64,000 bases of DNA, taken from the NCBI RefSeq assembly GCF_026342405.1, contig NZ_JAPEMU010000002.1, forward strand, positions 62,001 to 126,000, written 5' to 3'. Positions 45,665 to 53,289 of the stretch are shown piece by piece. This DNA comes from Kitasatospora sp. NBC_00240 (GTDB lineage Bacteria; Actinomycetota; Actinomycetes; Streptomycetales; Streptomycetaceae). Numbering within the stretch: the stretch's first letter is position 1; every line of letters starts with the position of its first letter. Position numbers and translations under genes: made by a program. The notes beneath the pieces were generated by a model that was given only the letters and a program-made list of their open reading frames with translations, ran no database searches and was not told the DNA's origin.

Positions 45665-47140
45665 TCAGTCGGTATCCGAACCATCTTCCGTGCCGACGGC
45701 CGCCTTGCGGATCGCCTCGACCCTGGACCGGACGCAGAACCAGCCGACGATCAGGCCCACAACGACCAGGGGAAGTGCCAGGATGGTGATGCGGCCCGGC
45801 CCCTCGTCGAACCACATGAGAACCAGGACCCCGACGAGGAACAGGATGGTGACGATCTCGGTGTAGGGCGACCCCGGCAGCCGGTAGCCCGGGCGAGTGG
45901 CAAGGCCGGCCTTTGCCTTACGCCAGAACAGCAGGTGGCAGATCATGATCATCGACCAGGTGCTGAGAACGCCGATGGCGGCGAAGTTCAGGACGATCTC
46001 GAAGGCCTGGCCCGGAACCACGTAGTTGAGGCCCACGCCCAGGACACAGATCGACGTGGTGAGCAGAATGCCGCCGTACGGGACCTGGGTCCTGCTCATC
46101 GCTGCGGTGAACTTCGGCGCCGAGCCGGCCATCGCCATCGAGCGCAGGATCCGGCCGGTGGAGTACAGGCCGGAGTTGAGGCTCGACAGCGCCGCGGTCA
46201 TGACGACGAGGTTCATCACGCCGTCGCCTCCCGGAATCCCCACGTGGGACAGGACGGTGACGAAGGGGCTCTCGGACGCCGAGTAAGCACCCGAGGGCAT
46301 CAGCATCACGAGCAGGATGACCGAGCCGACGTAGAACAGCGCGACCCGCCACATGATCGAGTTGATCGCCTTGGGGATCAGCTTCTCCGGGTTGCTGGTC
46401 TCACCCGCGGTCACACCGACCATCTCGACGCCCGCGTAGGCGAAGACGACGCCCTGGACGATCAGGAGCATCGGAAGCATGCCGTGCGGGAAGATACCGC
46501 CGCCCTCGGTGATCAGGGAAGGACCGGGTATGTGATCGTCGATCGGCTGCCGGGTCGCCAGCAGGTAGATCCCGATACACATGAAGAGGAGCAGTGCGCC
46601 GACCTTGACGATCGCGAACCAGAACTCCATCTCGCCGAAGATCTTCACGGAGATCAGGTTCACGGCCAGCACGACGGCAAGCGCAATGAGCGCGATCACC
46701 CACTGCGGGGTCGTGGTGAACATGTGCCAGAAGTGCGTGTAGGTCGCGACCGCGGTGATGTCCGCGATGCCGGTGGTCGCCCAGTTCAGGACGTACATCC
46801 AGCCCGCGACGAAGGCGCCCTTCTCCCCCATGAACTCGCGCGCGTAGGAGACGAACGCCCCCGAGGACGGGCGGTGGAGGACGAGCTCACCCAGAGCCCG
46901 CACCACGAGGAACGCGAAGACGCCGCAGACCGTGTAAGCCACGGCGAGGGAGGGCCCCGCGCTGGCGAGCCGCCCTCCGGCTCCGAGGAAGAGCCCGGTG
47001 CCGATCGCCCCACCTATCGCGATCATGCTGACATGGCGGGGCTTGAGGGACTTGCTGTACCCGACGTCACCGGCATCCACATGGGTGGGCACTGAGGGGT
47101 GCTGCTGTTCGGTGTCTTGCCGGAAGGCCTGCTGACTCAC
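45665..47140 (-). CDS. APC-family amino-acid permease (GABA/asparagine/proline type)
   Basis: 491 aa from GTG 47140, with GGAGA upstream. Twelve hydrophobic segments. The first-helix signature SMIAIGGAIGTGLFLGAG is that of the amino-acid transporter family within APC. Other family landmarks are SSGAFVSYAREFMGEKGAFVAGW and EMVGVTAGETSNPEKLIPKA. It is closest by eye to AnsP/GabP-like proton-coupled importers of asparagine, GABA or proline; the substrate is not decided by sequence alone. Monocistronic, ended by the 45593-45631 hairpin. Confidence 0.93.
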   Translation of the reverse strand: MSQQAFRQDTEQQHPSVPTHVDAGDVGYSKSLKPRHVSMIAIGGAIGTGLFLGAGGRLASAGPSLAVAYTVCGVFAFLVVRALGELVLHRPSSGAFVSYAREFMGEKGAFVAGWMYVLNWATTGIADITAVATYTHFWHMFTTTPQWVIALIALAVVLAVNLISVKIFGEMEFWFAIVKVGALLLFMCIGIYLLATRQPIDDHIPGPSLITEGGGIFPHGMLPMLLIVQGVVFAYAGVEMVGVTAGETSNPEKLIPKAINSIMWRVALFYVGSVILLVMLMPSGAYSASESPFVTVLSHVGIPGGDGVMNLVVMTAALSSLNSGLYSTGRILRSMAMAGSAPKFTAAMSRTQVPYGGILLTTSICVLGVGLNYVVPGQAFEIVLNFAAIGVLSTWSMIMICHLLFWRKAKAGLATRPGYRLPGSPYTEIVTILFLVGVLVLMWFDEGPGRITILALPLVVVGLIVGWFCVRSRVEAIRKAAVGTEDGSDTD

Positions 47141-47712
47141 GCTATGTCTCCGCAATGGGTGCATGGCTCCTGCGGCCACACCGCAGGATGATGGGGATCT
47201 CACTGTGGGTGAGATATCTGGCCGGTGCCGGCCACGGCCGGGCGGGAATTTCGAAATGCCGGATCAGGAAGTCACCGGCCCGCTCGGGCATGGGCACGGA
47301 ATCGCTGCGAAGCCCGGCTCACCTGCAGAGCGGACAATCCTGCCGCACGGGATCGAGTCGGTGCCTCGCCAGTGTGATGGGGGCTCTCAGGGACCTTCCC
47401 TTAGAAGGAAACCGGCAAGACGAACGGGCGACCCACCACCTCATCGGACGGGACGCCCTGCCCTGCTCTCGGTAATTACTTCGAGGAAGTCGATGACCGG
47501 AATTTTTCAGTGCCTTGCGACCGGCCCGCTCGACGCCCAGCGACCGGACTTTAGTCCATTTTCAGAGATCATCAATAGAGCCCCCGGGCCCAACTCCCCG
47601 GGACCGCAGACCCGGATGCCTTCCACGACTGCCCCGGACCGGGCGGACCGAGCAGGGCACAGGGCACCCCGGGGCAGGCGCGCCCGATCGTCCGGTGACG
47701 ATGGGGCCGGCC
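47141..47712. promoter_or_regulatory. Permease upstream region with two palindromes
   Basis: 572 bp without a supported gene. Close to the permease start lie two perfect inverted repeats: tcctgcgg-ccaca-ccgcagga (47168-47188) and atctcac-tgtgg-gtgagat (47197-47215). They could be operator sites or leader hairpins for the permease. The rest, up to the toxin stop, shows nothing I recognise. Confidence 0.45.
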
Positions 47713-49569
47713 TCAGCCCTCTGCGTCGGACTCCCGCCCCGAGCCATGACCGGCATCCGTCGTCGGCCCGGTCACCGATTCGCCCGAAAGGGAATTGAAT
47801 CCGAAATTCGGGTTGACGAGATAAAAGCCATCGTCCTCACCTTCCCGATCTGGAACGGGCATTCCTCGGCGCAGCCTGACCTCCTCGCTGGCCCCAAGAA
47901 TGAGCGATCGATCGATACCGCCTTCGAAGGCGACCTCCTTCTCGTGATTGATATAGAAGGGGTAGTCGTCGCCGTAGGTCAGCGCGGCATCGATGCCCTT
48001 CCCCGGCGCATCGATCTCGTAGTCGTGCCCCGTGACATGCCGCAAGCCCTGCCAACGGCTGGTACTCACCCATTGCGAGGGGGTGGAGGCACTGAAAGAA
48101 ATATGGTCCATCAGCGCGTGGGTACCGGCAGGATTCCGCGGCTGGAAACCTTCCTCGAAGATGAGGTCAGGATCCCTCGCATCAGCCCTGTAGAGCAGGT
48201 CATCGTCATCACGCTGAACGTACTGGTGATCGAGACCTTGGCCGCCGGGAAGCCCCGGCCGGGAGGCGACACCCAGGTGCTCCGCCAGCGCCCTGGCATG
48301 TTCCGGCCCCTTCTGATGAAGCGCATGAGCTATCCGCTGCTGCTTCTCCTCCTGGACGGCGCGTTCCCGTCTGGTGGCGGGGTCCGTACCGAGAAGGATC
48401 GGGGCGGGCGCAAAGCCGTCCATCTGGGAGAGCAGTTGCAGGTAATAGCTCTCGGGTAGCTTCCCCAGCGTGTGCCGGATGCTGTCCATCGAAGGGTGGC
48501 CGGATGCATCGTCATCCCCCCGCCGACGCTCTGCGCCCAGCTCCCCGAACGGGGTGGTGGTACCCAAGGGTTCGACCCAGTCCGGGACCGCCTCGGACGG
48601 CTCGAACCGCCCCCCGCCGTCGGCTCCCGGCAGCCGCGCCACCAGCGCCGCCAGACCCTCCGGCACCTTCCCCGCCCGCACCCCGCCGTGCCGACCGGCC
48701 AACGCCCCCACCACACCCTGCGCGAACGCCTCCGGCGCGTCCGTCACCGGCGCACCCTGCACCGCCCCCAACCCCACACCCGTCACCACACCCGACAACC
48801 CCTGCAACCCCATCCGAGCCGGCAGACTCCCCGTCCACACCGGCGCGAACAGCACCTCCCCACCCACCGGCGCCGACCGCCCCGCCCCGACCAACGCACC
48901 CCGCACCGCGACCTCCCCCCTCGCCGCCACCGCCCCCACACCCAGACCCACCAGACCCGCCAAAGCCCCCATCCCACCCGACATGAACAACTCCCCCACA
49001 TCGAAGCGCCCACCGTGACCCCGCGCCAACACAAGCCCCTGCGACAACCCGTCCGCCGACATCATGAACAACGCACCCGCACCCGCCGCCGCCACAGCCC
49101 GCACCAACCACACCCCCACCCGCGCCAACAACTCCTGCGCGAACGCCTCCACCGCCGCCAACCACCCCAACGACGCACCACCCGTCAACGGCGCCACCGC
49201 CACCGCCCACCCGATCGACGCCGCCAACCACGCAGCAATCACCAAAACCTGGTACTTCGCCTTCTCCACCTGCGCAGCACTCTCCCGCACCCCACCCGCA
49301 ACACTCCGCGCCGCATCCACGAACGCCCCGATCCCCGAATCCCGAAACACCCGCTCCATCAACGCGTCATGCGCCTGACGCGCATCCCCCTCCCAACCCC
49401 GCACACCCACCGACTGCCACACCAAAGCCCGCCCCAGACCCTCCGCATCCACAACAACCCGCTCATACACACCCGCCAACCCCCGCAGAACATCCTCATC
49501 CGCCGAAGGCCACACCCCCACCACATACTTCGCAACCACCCGCAACTCCAGCGGAAGATCAAGCGACAC
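47713..49569 (-). CDS. T7SS toxin: CpnT-like N-terminus fused to ADP-ribosyltransferase
   Basis: 618 aa from GTG 49569, chosen because the product then opens MSLDLPLELRVVAKYVVGVWP, parallel to the giant protein; a longer frame adds an implausible Cys-rich stretch. Residues 1-325 are the WXG100-like export domain with a hydrophobic stretch. The C-terminal 160 residues hold the arginine-type ADP-ribosyltransferase triad: Arg 461 in LLYRADARDPD, Ser 502-Thr-Ser 504 in QWVSTSRW, and Glu 543-x-Glu 545 in HEKEVAFEGGID. This resembles the cholera/pertussis toxin and scabin/pierisin group, and ExE usually means arginine modification. No signal peptide. No clear immunity gene adjoins. Probable antibacterial or anti-eukaryotic effector; the target is unknown. 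Confidence 0.88.
   Translation of the reverse strand: MSLDLPLELRVVAKYVVGVWPSADEDVLRGLAGVYERVVVDAEGLGRALVWQSVGVRGWEGDARQAHDALMERVFRDSGIGAFVDAARSVAGGVRESAAQVEKAKYQVLVIAAWLAASIGWAVAVAPLTGGASLGWLAAVEAFAQELLARVGVWLVRAVAAAGAGALFMMSADGLSQGLVLARGHGGRFDVGELFMSGGMGALAGLVGLGVGAVAARGEVAVRGALVGAGRSAPVGGEVLFAPVWTGSLPARMGLQGLSGVVTGVGLGAVQGAPVTDAPEAFAQGVVGALAGRHGGVRAGKVPEGLAALVARLPGADGGGRFEPSEAVPDWVEPLGTTTPFGELGAERRRGDDDASGHPSMDSIRHTLGKLPESYYLQLLSQMDGFAPAPILLGTDPATRRERAVQEEKQQRIAHALHQKGPEHARALAEHLGVASRPGLPGGQGLDHQYVQRDDDDLLYRADARDPDLIFEEGFQPRNPAGTHALMDHISFSASTPSQWVSTSRWQGLRHVTGHDYEIDAPGKGIDAALTYGDDYPFYINHEKEVAFEGGIDRSLILGASEEVRLRRGMPVPDREGEDDGFYLVNPNFGFNSLSGESVTGPTTDAGHGSGRESDAEG
48585..49569 (-). repeat. 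Second copy of the CpnT-like N-terminal coding region (direct repeat of 28135-29221)
   Basis: From the start codon to the GRFEP-AVPD motif, the two genes share long near-identical stretches, for example the reading around DARQAHDA, QVEKAKYQ and GGASLGWLA. They differ by a roughly 100-bp insertion near GAGRSA in the giant gene. Same orientation, about 20 kb apart. Confidence 0.8.
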
Positions 49570-49884
49570 CCCACACCCCACCAACCACCCGCACCCCACA
49601 CAACAGGACTGCATTGGCATGCCGGGTTCGGATACCTGCATTCATCAACGGCACAAGCAACGTCGAACAACCGGAAGACAGCAACCAAGCGACGCTAACC
49701 AACACCCACGACCCGGTGACAGAACCCCACGACCCAAGATGGTCGGGCGCTCAACGTCCGCAGGCGAGAGCCGACCGGTCCGGCGACGGCGTGGCAGGAC
49801 GGATGCCCCGAGTGTCCCGAGAGAGAATCGACCGGCCGGACCCACCCCGGGGCGCTCAACTCCTGAAGGGGCTGAGAACAGTTC
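49570..49884. promoter_or_regulatory. Divergent region between the ADP-ribosyltransferase toxin and the two-TM protein
   Basis: 315 bp with divergent starts on both sides and no supported gene. It must carry the promoters of both. Only general GC-rich repeats were seen. Confidence 0.4.
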
Positions 49885-50250
49885 ATGACCCAGCCGGACG
49901 ACGCAGAGGCGCAGTTCGAGGAAGAACTCTCCCGGCTGCACGTGAAGAAGCAGTACGCCGAGCCGGAACGCCGCATGATCGTCCTGGGGCTGTTGCTGGT
50001 CGCGGTCGGGCTCGTCCTCCTGGCGAGCAGCCTGGTGGGCGCCCGGCAGGCGATCACCGTCCAGCAGCAGCTCGACAATCTCGCACTCGCCCCGCTGGGC
50101 CTCGGTCTGACGGCGGTGGGAGCGACACTATGGTTTCGCAACTCGCTCACCCGCTATCTCCGGTTCTGGCTGATCCGTCTGATCTACGAGGAGCGCAGGA
50201 ACACGGACCGCCTCGCCGCGGCCGCGGCTCCGAAGCAGGACGAAGACTGA
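49885..50250 (+). CDS. Small two-TM membrane protein, paralogous to the tail of the LivGF chain
   Basis: 121 aa: a charged N-terminus (DAEAQFEEELSRLHVKK), TM1 about 31-51 (MIVLGLLLVAVGLVLLAS), a loop with VQQQLDNLALAPLGLGLT, TM2 about 72-92, and a basic then acidic C-terminus. The loop motif QQQ(L/I)xxLALAP(L/I)GLG(L/V)T recurs in the C-terminal extension of the ABC ATPase at 51346-53289. No family recognised. Its position divergent from the ADP-ribosyltransferase gene makes an immunity or export-accessory role thinkable but unproven. Confidence 0.75.
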   Translation: MTQPDDAEAQFEEELSRLHVKKQYAEPERRMIVLGLLLVAVGLVLLASSLVGARQAITVQQQLDNLALAPLGLGLTAVGATLWFRNSLTRYLRFWLIRLIYEERRNTDRLAAAAAPKQDED

Positions 50251-50317
50251 GGACGGCGTACCGGGGGGACCGGGATACCAGGCAGAAGCCGGATCCCCGA
50301 TGTGGGAAGCCACCGAA

Positions 50318-50339
50318 GGGGCCCAGATAGTTGGGCCCC
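50318..50339 (+). terminator. Hairpin after the two-TM protein gene
   Basis: Perfect 8-bp stem ggggccca/tgggcccc with a 6-base loop, 68 bases after the stop at 50250. Confidence 0.6.
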
Positions 50340-50362
50340 CGAGCGGGTTCCCTGGCGTTCCA

Positions 50363-50385
50363 ACACGAAGTTACGCTTTTCGTGT
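50363..50385. promoter_or_regulatory. Inverted repeat upstream of the EspC-like gene
   Basis: acacgaa-(9 bases)-ttcgtgt, a 7-bp inverted repeat in an AT-richer patch, lies 87 bases before the start at 50472. It is a candidate operator; the binding protein is unknown. Confidence 0.4.
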
Positions 50386-50471
50386 CCTATACCCGTGCAC
50401 ACCCATACGCGTGTCACGGCACATCACCGACCGGTCCCGGGTGACGGTCGAAGGATCCATGGGAGAGTCGA

Positions 50472-50795
50472 GTGACCGGGTACGTGCGGGTTGATCCGGA
50501 GTCTCTGGTGACACTCGGCCAACGACTCCGCGAGCTGGGCGAGGACATCTCCACGTCCACCGAACGAAGTCTCGGCGGCGTGTCTTCGATCGGCGACGGC
50601 TACGGCAACCTCCCGGTGGCTTCCGAGGCCGCCCAGCACCACGATCTCAGCGTCGAGGAGTTCGGCAACGCCCTGCGGGATCTTCGGAGACGGTGTGCCG
50701 CACACGCCGAGGACGTCCTCACAGCTGCCGCCCGTTACGACGAGGCGGATGCCCGTGCCGCCGACGCCGTCGCGTCCCTCCGCCGCCGGCTCTGA
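50472..50795 (+). CDS. EspC/WXG100-like T7SS substrate
   Basis: 107 aa from GTG 50472, with GGGAGAG six bases before. Two predicted helices (ESLVTLGQRLRELGEDISTS; SVEEFGNALRDLRRRCAAHA) flank a Gly-rich turn without a strict W-x-G. The second helix ends in AARYDEADARAADAV, containing YDEAD, the YxxxD type VII export signal in the usual place. That combination matches the EspC-like family of small ESX substrates. It lies near the T7SS-type toxin but about 9 kb from the secretion core, so it is probably a co-substrate of that effector. Confidence 0.7.
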   Translation: MTGYVRVDPESLVTLGQRLRELGEDISTSTERSLGGVSSIGDGYGNLPVASEAAQHHDLSVEEFGNALRDLRRRCAAHAEDVLTAAARYDEADARAADAVASLRRRL

Positions 50796-50987
50796 ACCAG
50801 GCGGTCGGGAAAGGGTCCCCCTGGCGGGAGGGTTCGCCCCCTGGCCCAGGGCGCGGGTGAACCACGCCCGCGTTCGTATCGGGCGCTTGTGCTGCTGTGG
50901 GCCAGGGCTTGGCCGGCACGGCGCACCCGTCCGTCAAGAGCCGCCGGACGTGTCCCCTGCTTTTCTGTCTCCTCTGAAAGCCTCACC

Positions 50988-51317
50988 ATGGCATCTCTCT
51001 CACGTCGTAAGGCAGTGACACCGGTCAGCGGCAACTCCGATGCCCTACTGTCGGACCTGCTGCCGCCGGGCCAATGGGAACCGTCGGCCGCGTGCCGGAG
51101 CACCGACCCCCAGGTGTTCTTCCCCGTCACGGACGGGCACGGCCCGGAACAGACCACAGAGGCCGCGAAGCGCGTCTGCAGCCGCTGCCCGGTGCGCCGG
51201 GCCTGCCTCGCACACGCTCTGGAGAACCAGGAGCCGGTCGGGATATGGGGTGGGCTCACCACCAGGGAGCGCGGCCGACTGCTCGCCAAGATGCTTCGGG
51301 CTCCCCGAAGGTGCTGA
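50988..51317 (+). CDS. WhiB-family iron-sulfur transcriptional regulator
   Basis: 109 aa from ATG 50988 (MASLSRRKAV). The four cluster-binding cysteines are in the family order: one in SAACRSTDP, then CSRCPVRRAC as a CxxCxxxxxC block. GIWGGLTTRERGR, the WhiB turn before the basic C-terminus, follows, and the end APRRC adds an extra Cys. Wbl proteins bind a 4Fe-4S cluster and partner sigma factors. A longer frame from further upstream is unlike the family. It faces the Liv transporter operon and ends 28 bases from its stop. The regulon is unknown. Confidence 0.92.
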   Translation: MASLSRRKAVTPVSGNSDALLSDLLPPGQWEPSAACRSTDPQVFFPVTDGHGPEQTTEAAKRVCSRCPVRRACLAHALENQEPVGIWGGLTTRERGRLLAKMLRAPRRC

Positions 51318-51345
51318 GCCCGGTGGCAACCCCCCGGCAGAGACT

Positions 51346-53289
51346 CTAAACATCTCGGCCCTCCTCCGGCAGCGCCGTTCTGCCCCTTTCGCCGCGTGTG
51401 CGGGCGAGAACGGCCGACCATGTCCTCAGAGACCTTGAAACGGACGACTGGAGCCACCCGGCCGCCCCGAAGACAGTAACTCCCAGGCCGATCGGTGCGA
51501 GGGCCAGAGCATGGATCTGCTGCTGAAGGGTGGCAGCCCCGCGCGTCATCACCAGCGAGGCGATCAGGATCGCCAGGCCGGCGCCGCAGAGGAGTACGCC
51601 TGTGACCGCACGGAGGCCTCCGGAACCGGTGGCCTCCCGATCGGCATCAGGGTGTCGGAGCGGGCGCGCGGTCTGCGCCGCCTGTCCGGCGGCCCTCGGC
51701 GGCCCTGACGCCTCCTCGCGGTCTGGACGTGGCAGCGGGCCTTCGGCTTTGTCGGGCTGCACCTGCCGTACGTTCGGCGCACGTTCCCCGTCCGACTCGT
51801 CCCTGCGCCGGGCAGGGCGCAGGTTGCCGGAGATCTCCCCCAGGTAGGAGGCCGCGAGATGCGTCTCGATCACTGGCGGCGAGCCCTGTTCGCGAATGCG
51901 CCCATAGATCAACAGACCGGCCGTGTCGGCCACGTCGAGCACTTCCTGCGAGTACTGCTCGACGAGGAGAACGGCCACCCCCTGGTCTGCGATCGCCCGG
52001 ATCTTCTCGTAGAGATCGGCCAGGGCCTGCGGGCTGAGACCGGCCGAGAGCTCGTCGAGAAGAAGGACCGCCGTGCGGGTCGTGAGGGCCCGGGCGACCG
52101 CCAGCATGCGCTGCTCGCCGCCGGAGAGCGTGCCGGCGACTTGGCTTCGGCGCTCCGCCAGGCGGGGAAAGAGGGTGAAGGCCTGGTCCTGCACATCCTC
52201 CAGTGGGCGGGGACGGAACGTGGCCATGCGAAGGTTCTCGTCGACGGTGAGATTGGGGAACACGCCCCGGCCTTCCGGTACCAGACACACGCCTGCCCGG
52301 GCCAGGGCGTCCGGCGCGGCGCCGGTGACGTCGTGGCCGAGCACGCGGACCGTTCCCTGGTCGGGCCGCAACTGCCCGGAAACGACCTTGAGCGTGGTGG
52401 ACTTGCCGGCCCCGTTGGGCCCGAGCAACGCGAAGACCTGGCCGGCGGGGACCGCGAGATCGACCCCCCGCAGGACGGCGGCCGTGCCGTAGGACGCGGT
52501 GACCCCGGACAGCTCCAGGGCAGGGCGGCGGTAGGTGTCGACGTCCGGTGCCCGGCGCAGCCTCGTCGACGGGTCCCGCTTGCCGAGGTACGCCGTGCGG
52601 ACTGCGGGGTTGTGGCGGATCTCTGCGGGTGGTGCGGAGGCGATGAGGTGCCCGAAGTCGAGGACGTGCACGGTGTGGCTCACCGACATCACCAGCGTCA
52701 TGTCGTGCTCGGCGAGAATGACGGCCAGGCCTTCCGCCGCCAGGTGCTGCAGGAGTTGGCCGATGGTGTGGGTCTCGGTCTCGTCCAGGCCGGAGGAGGG
52801 CTCGTCCAGCAGGAGCAGGCGCGGCTCGACGACCAGGGCTCGGGCGAGTTCGAGCAGCCGGGCGCTGCCGGGGGGGAGTTGGTTCGCCGGTGTGTCTGCC
52901 AGGGATGTGAGGCCCACCATCTCCAGGGCCTGCCGGGCGGCCGACTGCGCGGTCCGTGCGGCGCCACGGGTCTTGTGCTCGACGGCGGCCAGGACGTTCT
53001 CGCGGACGGTGAGGGTGCCGAACAGTTCGAGGTGCTGGAACGTCCGGGAGATCCCGAGGTTGGCCCGCGTGTGGGCGGGCAGCGTGGTGATGTCCCTCCC
53101 GTCGAAGACGACTCTGCCGCTGACCGGTCGGACGAAGCCGCTGATGACGTCGAACAGCGTGGTCTTGCCGCTTCCGTTCGGTCCGATGAGCCCGGTGACC
53201 TGGCCGGCCGGGGCCGTGATGCCGACATCCTGCAGAGCCGCCAGCCCGCCGAAGCGGATGGAGATGCCGTCAAGTTCCAGGAGCGTCAC
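51346..53289 (-). CDS. LivG-LivF fused ABC ATPase with a C-terminal membrane tail
   Basis: About 647 aa from GTG 53289, overlapping the permease gene by 20 bases; longer frames add Arg-rich sequence that is a shadow of the permease. ATPase 1 has P-loop GLIGPNGSGKTT and Walker B LLLLDEPSSGL, but its signature reads LPPGSARLLELARAL instead of LSGGQ. ATPase 2 has LLGPNGAGKST, a normal LSGGEQRMLAVARAL and LLLDELSAGL. After a charged linker, residues about 555-625 form two hydrophobic segments with LQQQIHALALAPIGLGVTV, paralogous to the 121-aa protein at 49885. Cytoplasmic ATPase pair of a branched-chain amino-acid-type importer, in one chain. Confidence 0.9.
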   Translation of the reverse strand: MTLLELDGISIRFGGLAALQDVGITAPAGQVTGLIGPNGSGKTTLFDVISGFVRPVSGRVVFDGRDITTLPAHTRANLGISRTFQHLELFGTLTVRENVLAAVEHKTRGAARTAQSAARQALEMVGLTSLADTPANQLPPGSARLLELARALVVEPRLLLLDEPSSGLDETETHTIGQLLQHLAAEGLAVILAEHDMTLVMSVSHTVHVLDFGHLIASAPPAEIRHNPAVRTAYLGKRDPSTRLRRAPDVDTYRRPALELSGVTASYGTAAVLRGVDLAVPAGQVFALLGPNGAGKSTTLKVVSGQLRPDQGTVRVLGHDVTGAAPDALARAGVCLVPEGRGVFPNLTVDENLRMATFRPRPLEDVQDQAFTLFPRLAERRSQVAGTLSGGEQRMLAVARALTTRTAVLLLDELSAGLSPQALADLYEKIRAIADQGVAVLLVEQYSQEVLDVADTAGLLIYGRIREQGSPPVIETHLAASYLGEISGNLRPARRRDESDGERAPNVRQVQPDKAEGPLPRPDREEASGPPRAAGQAAQTARPLRHPDADREATGSGGLRAVTGVLLCGAGLAILIASLVMTRGAATLQQQIHALALAPIGLGVTVFGAAGWLQSSVSRSLRTWSAVLARTRGERGRTALPEEGRDV

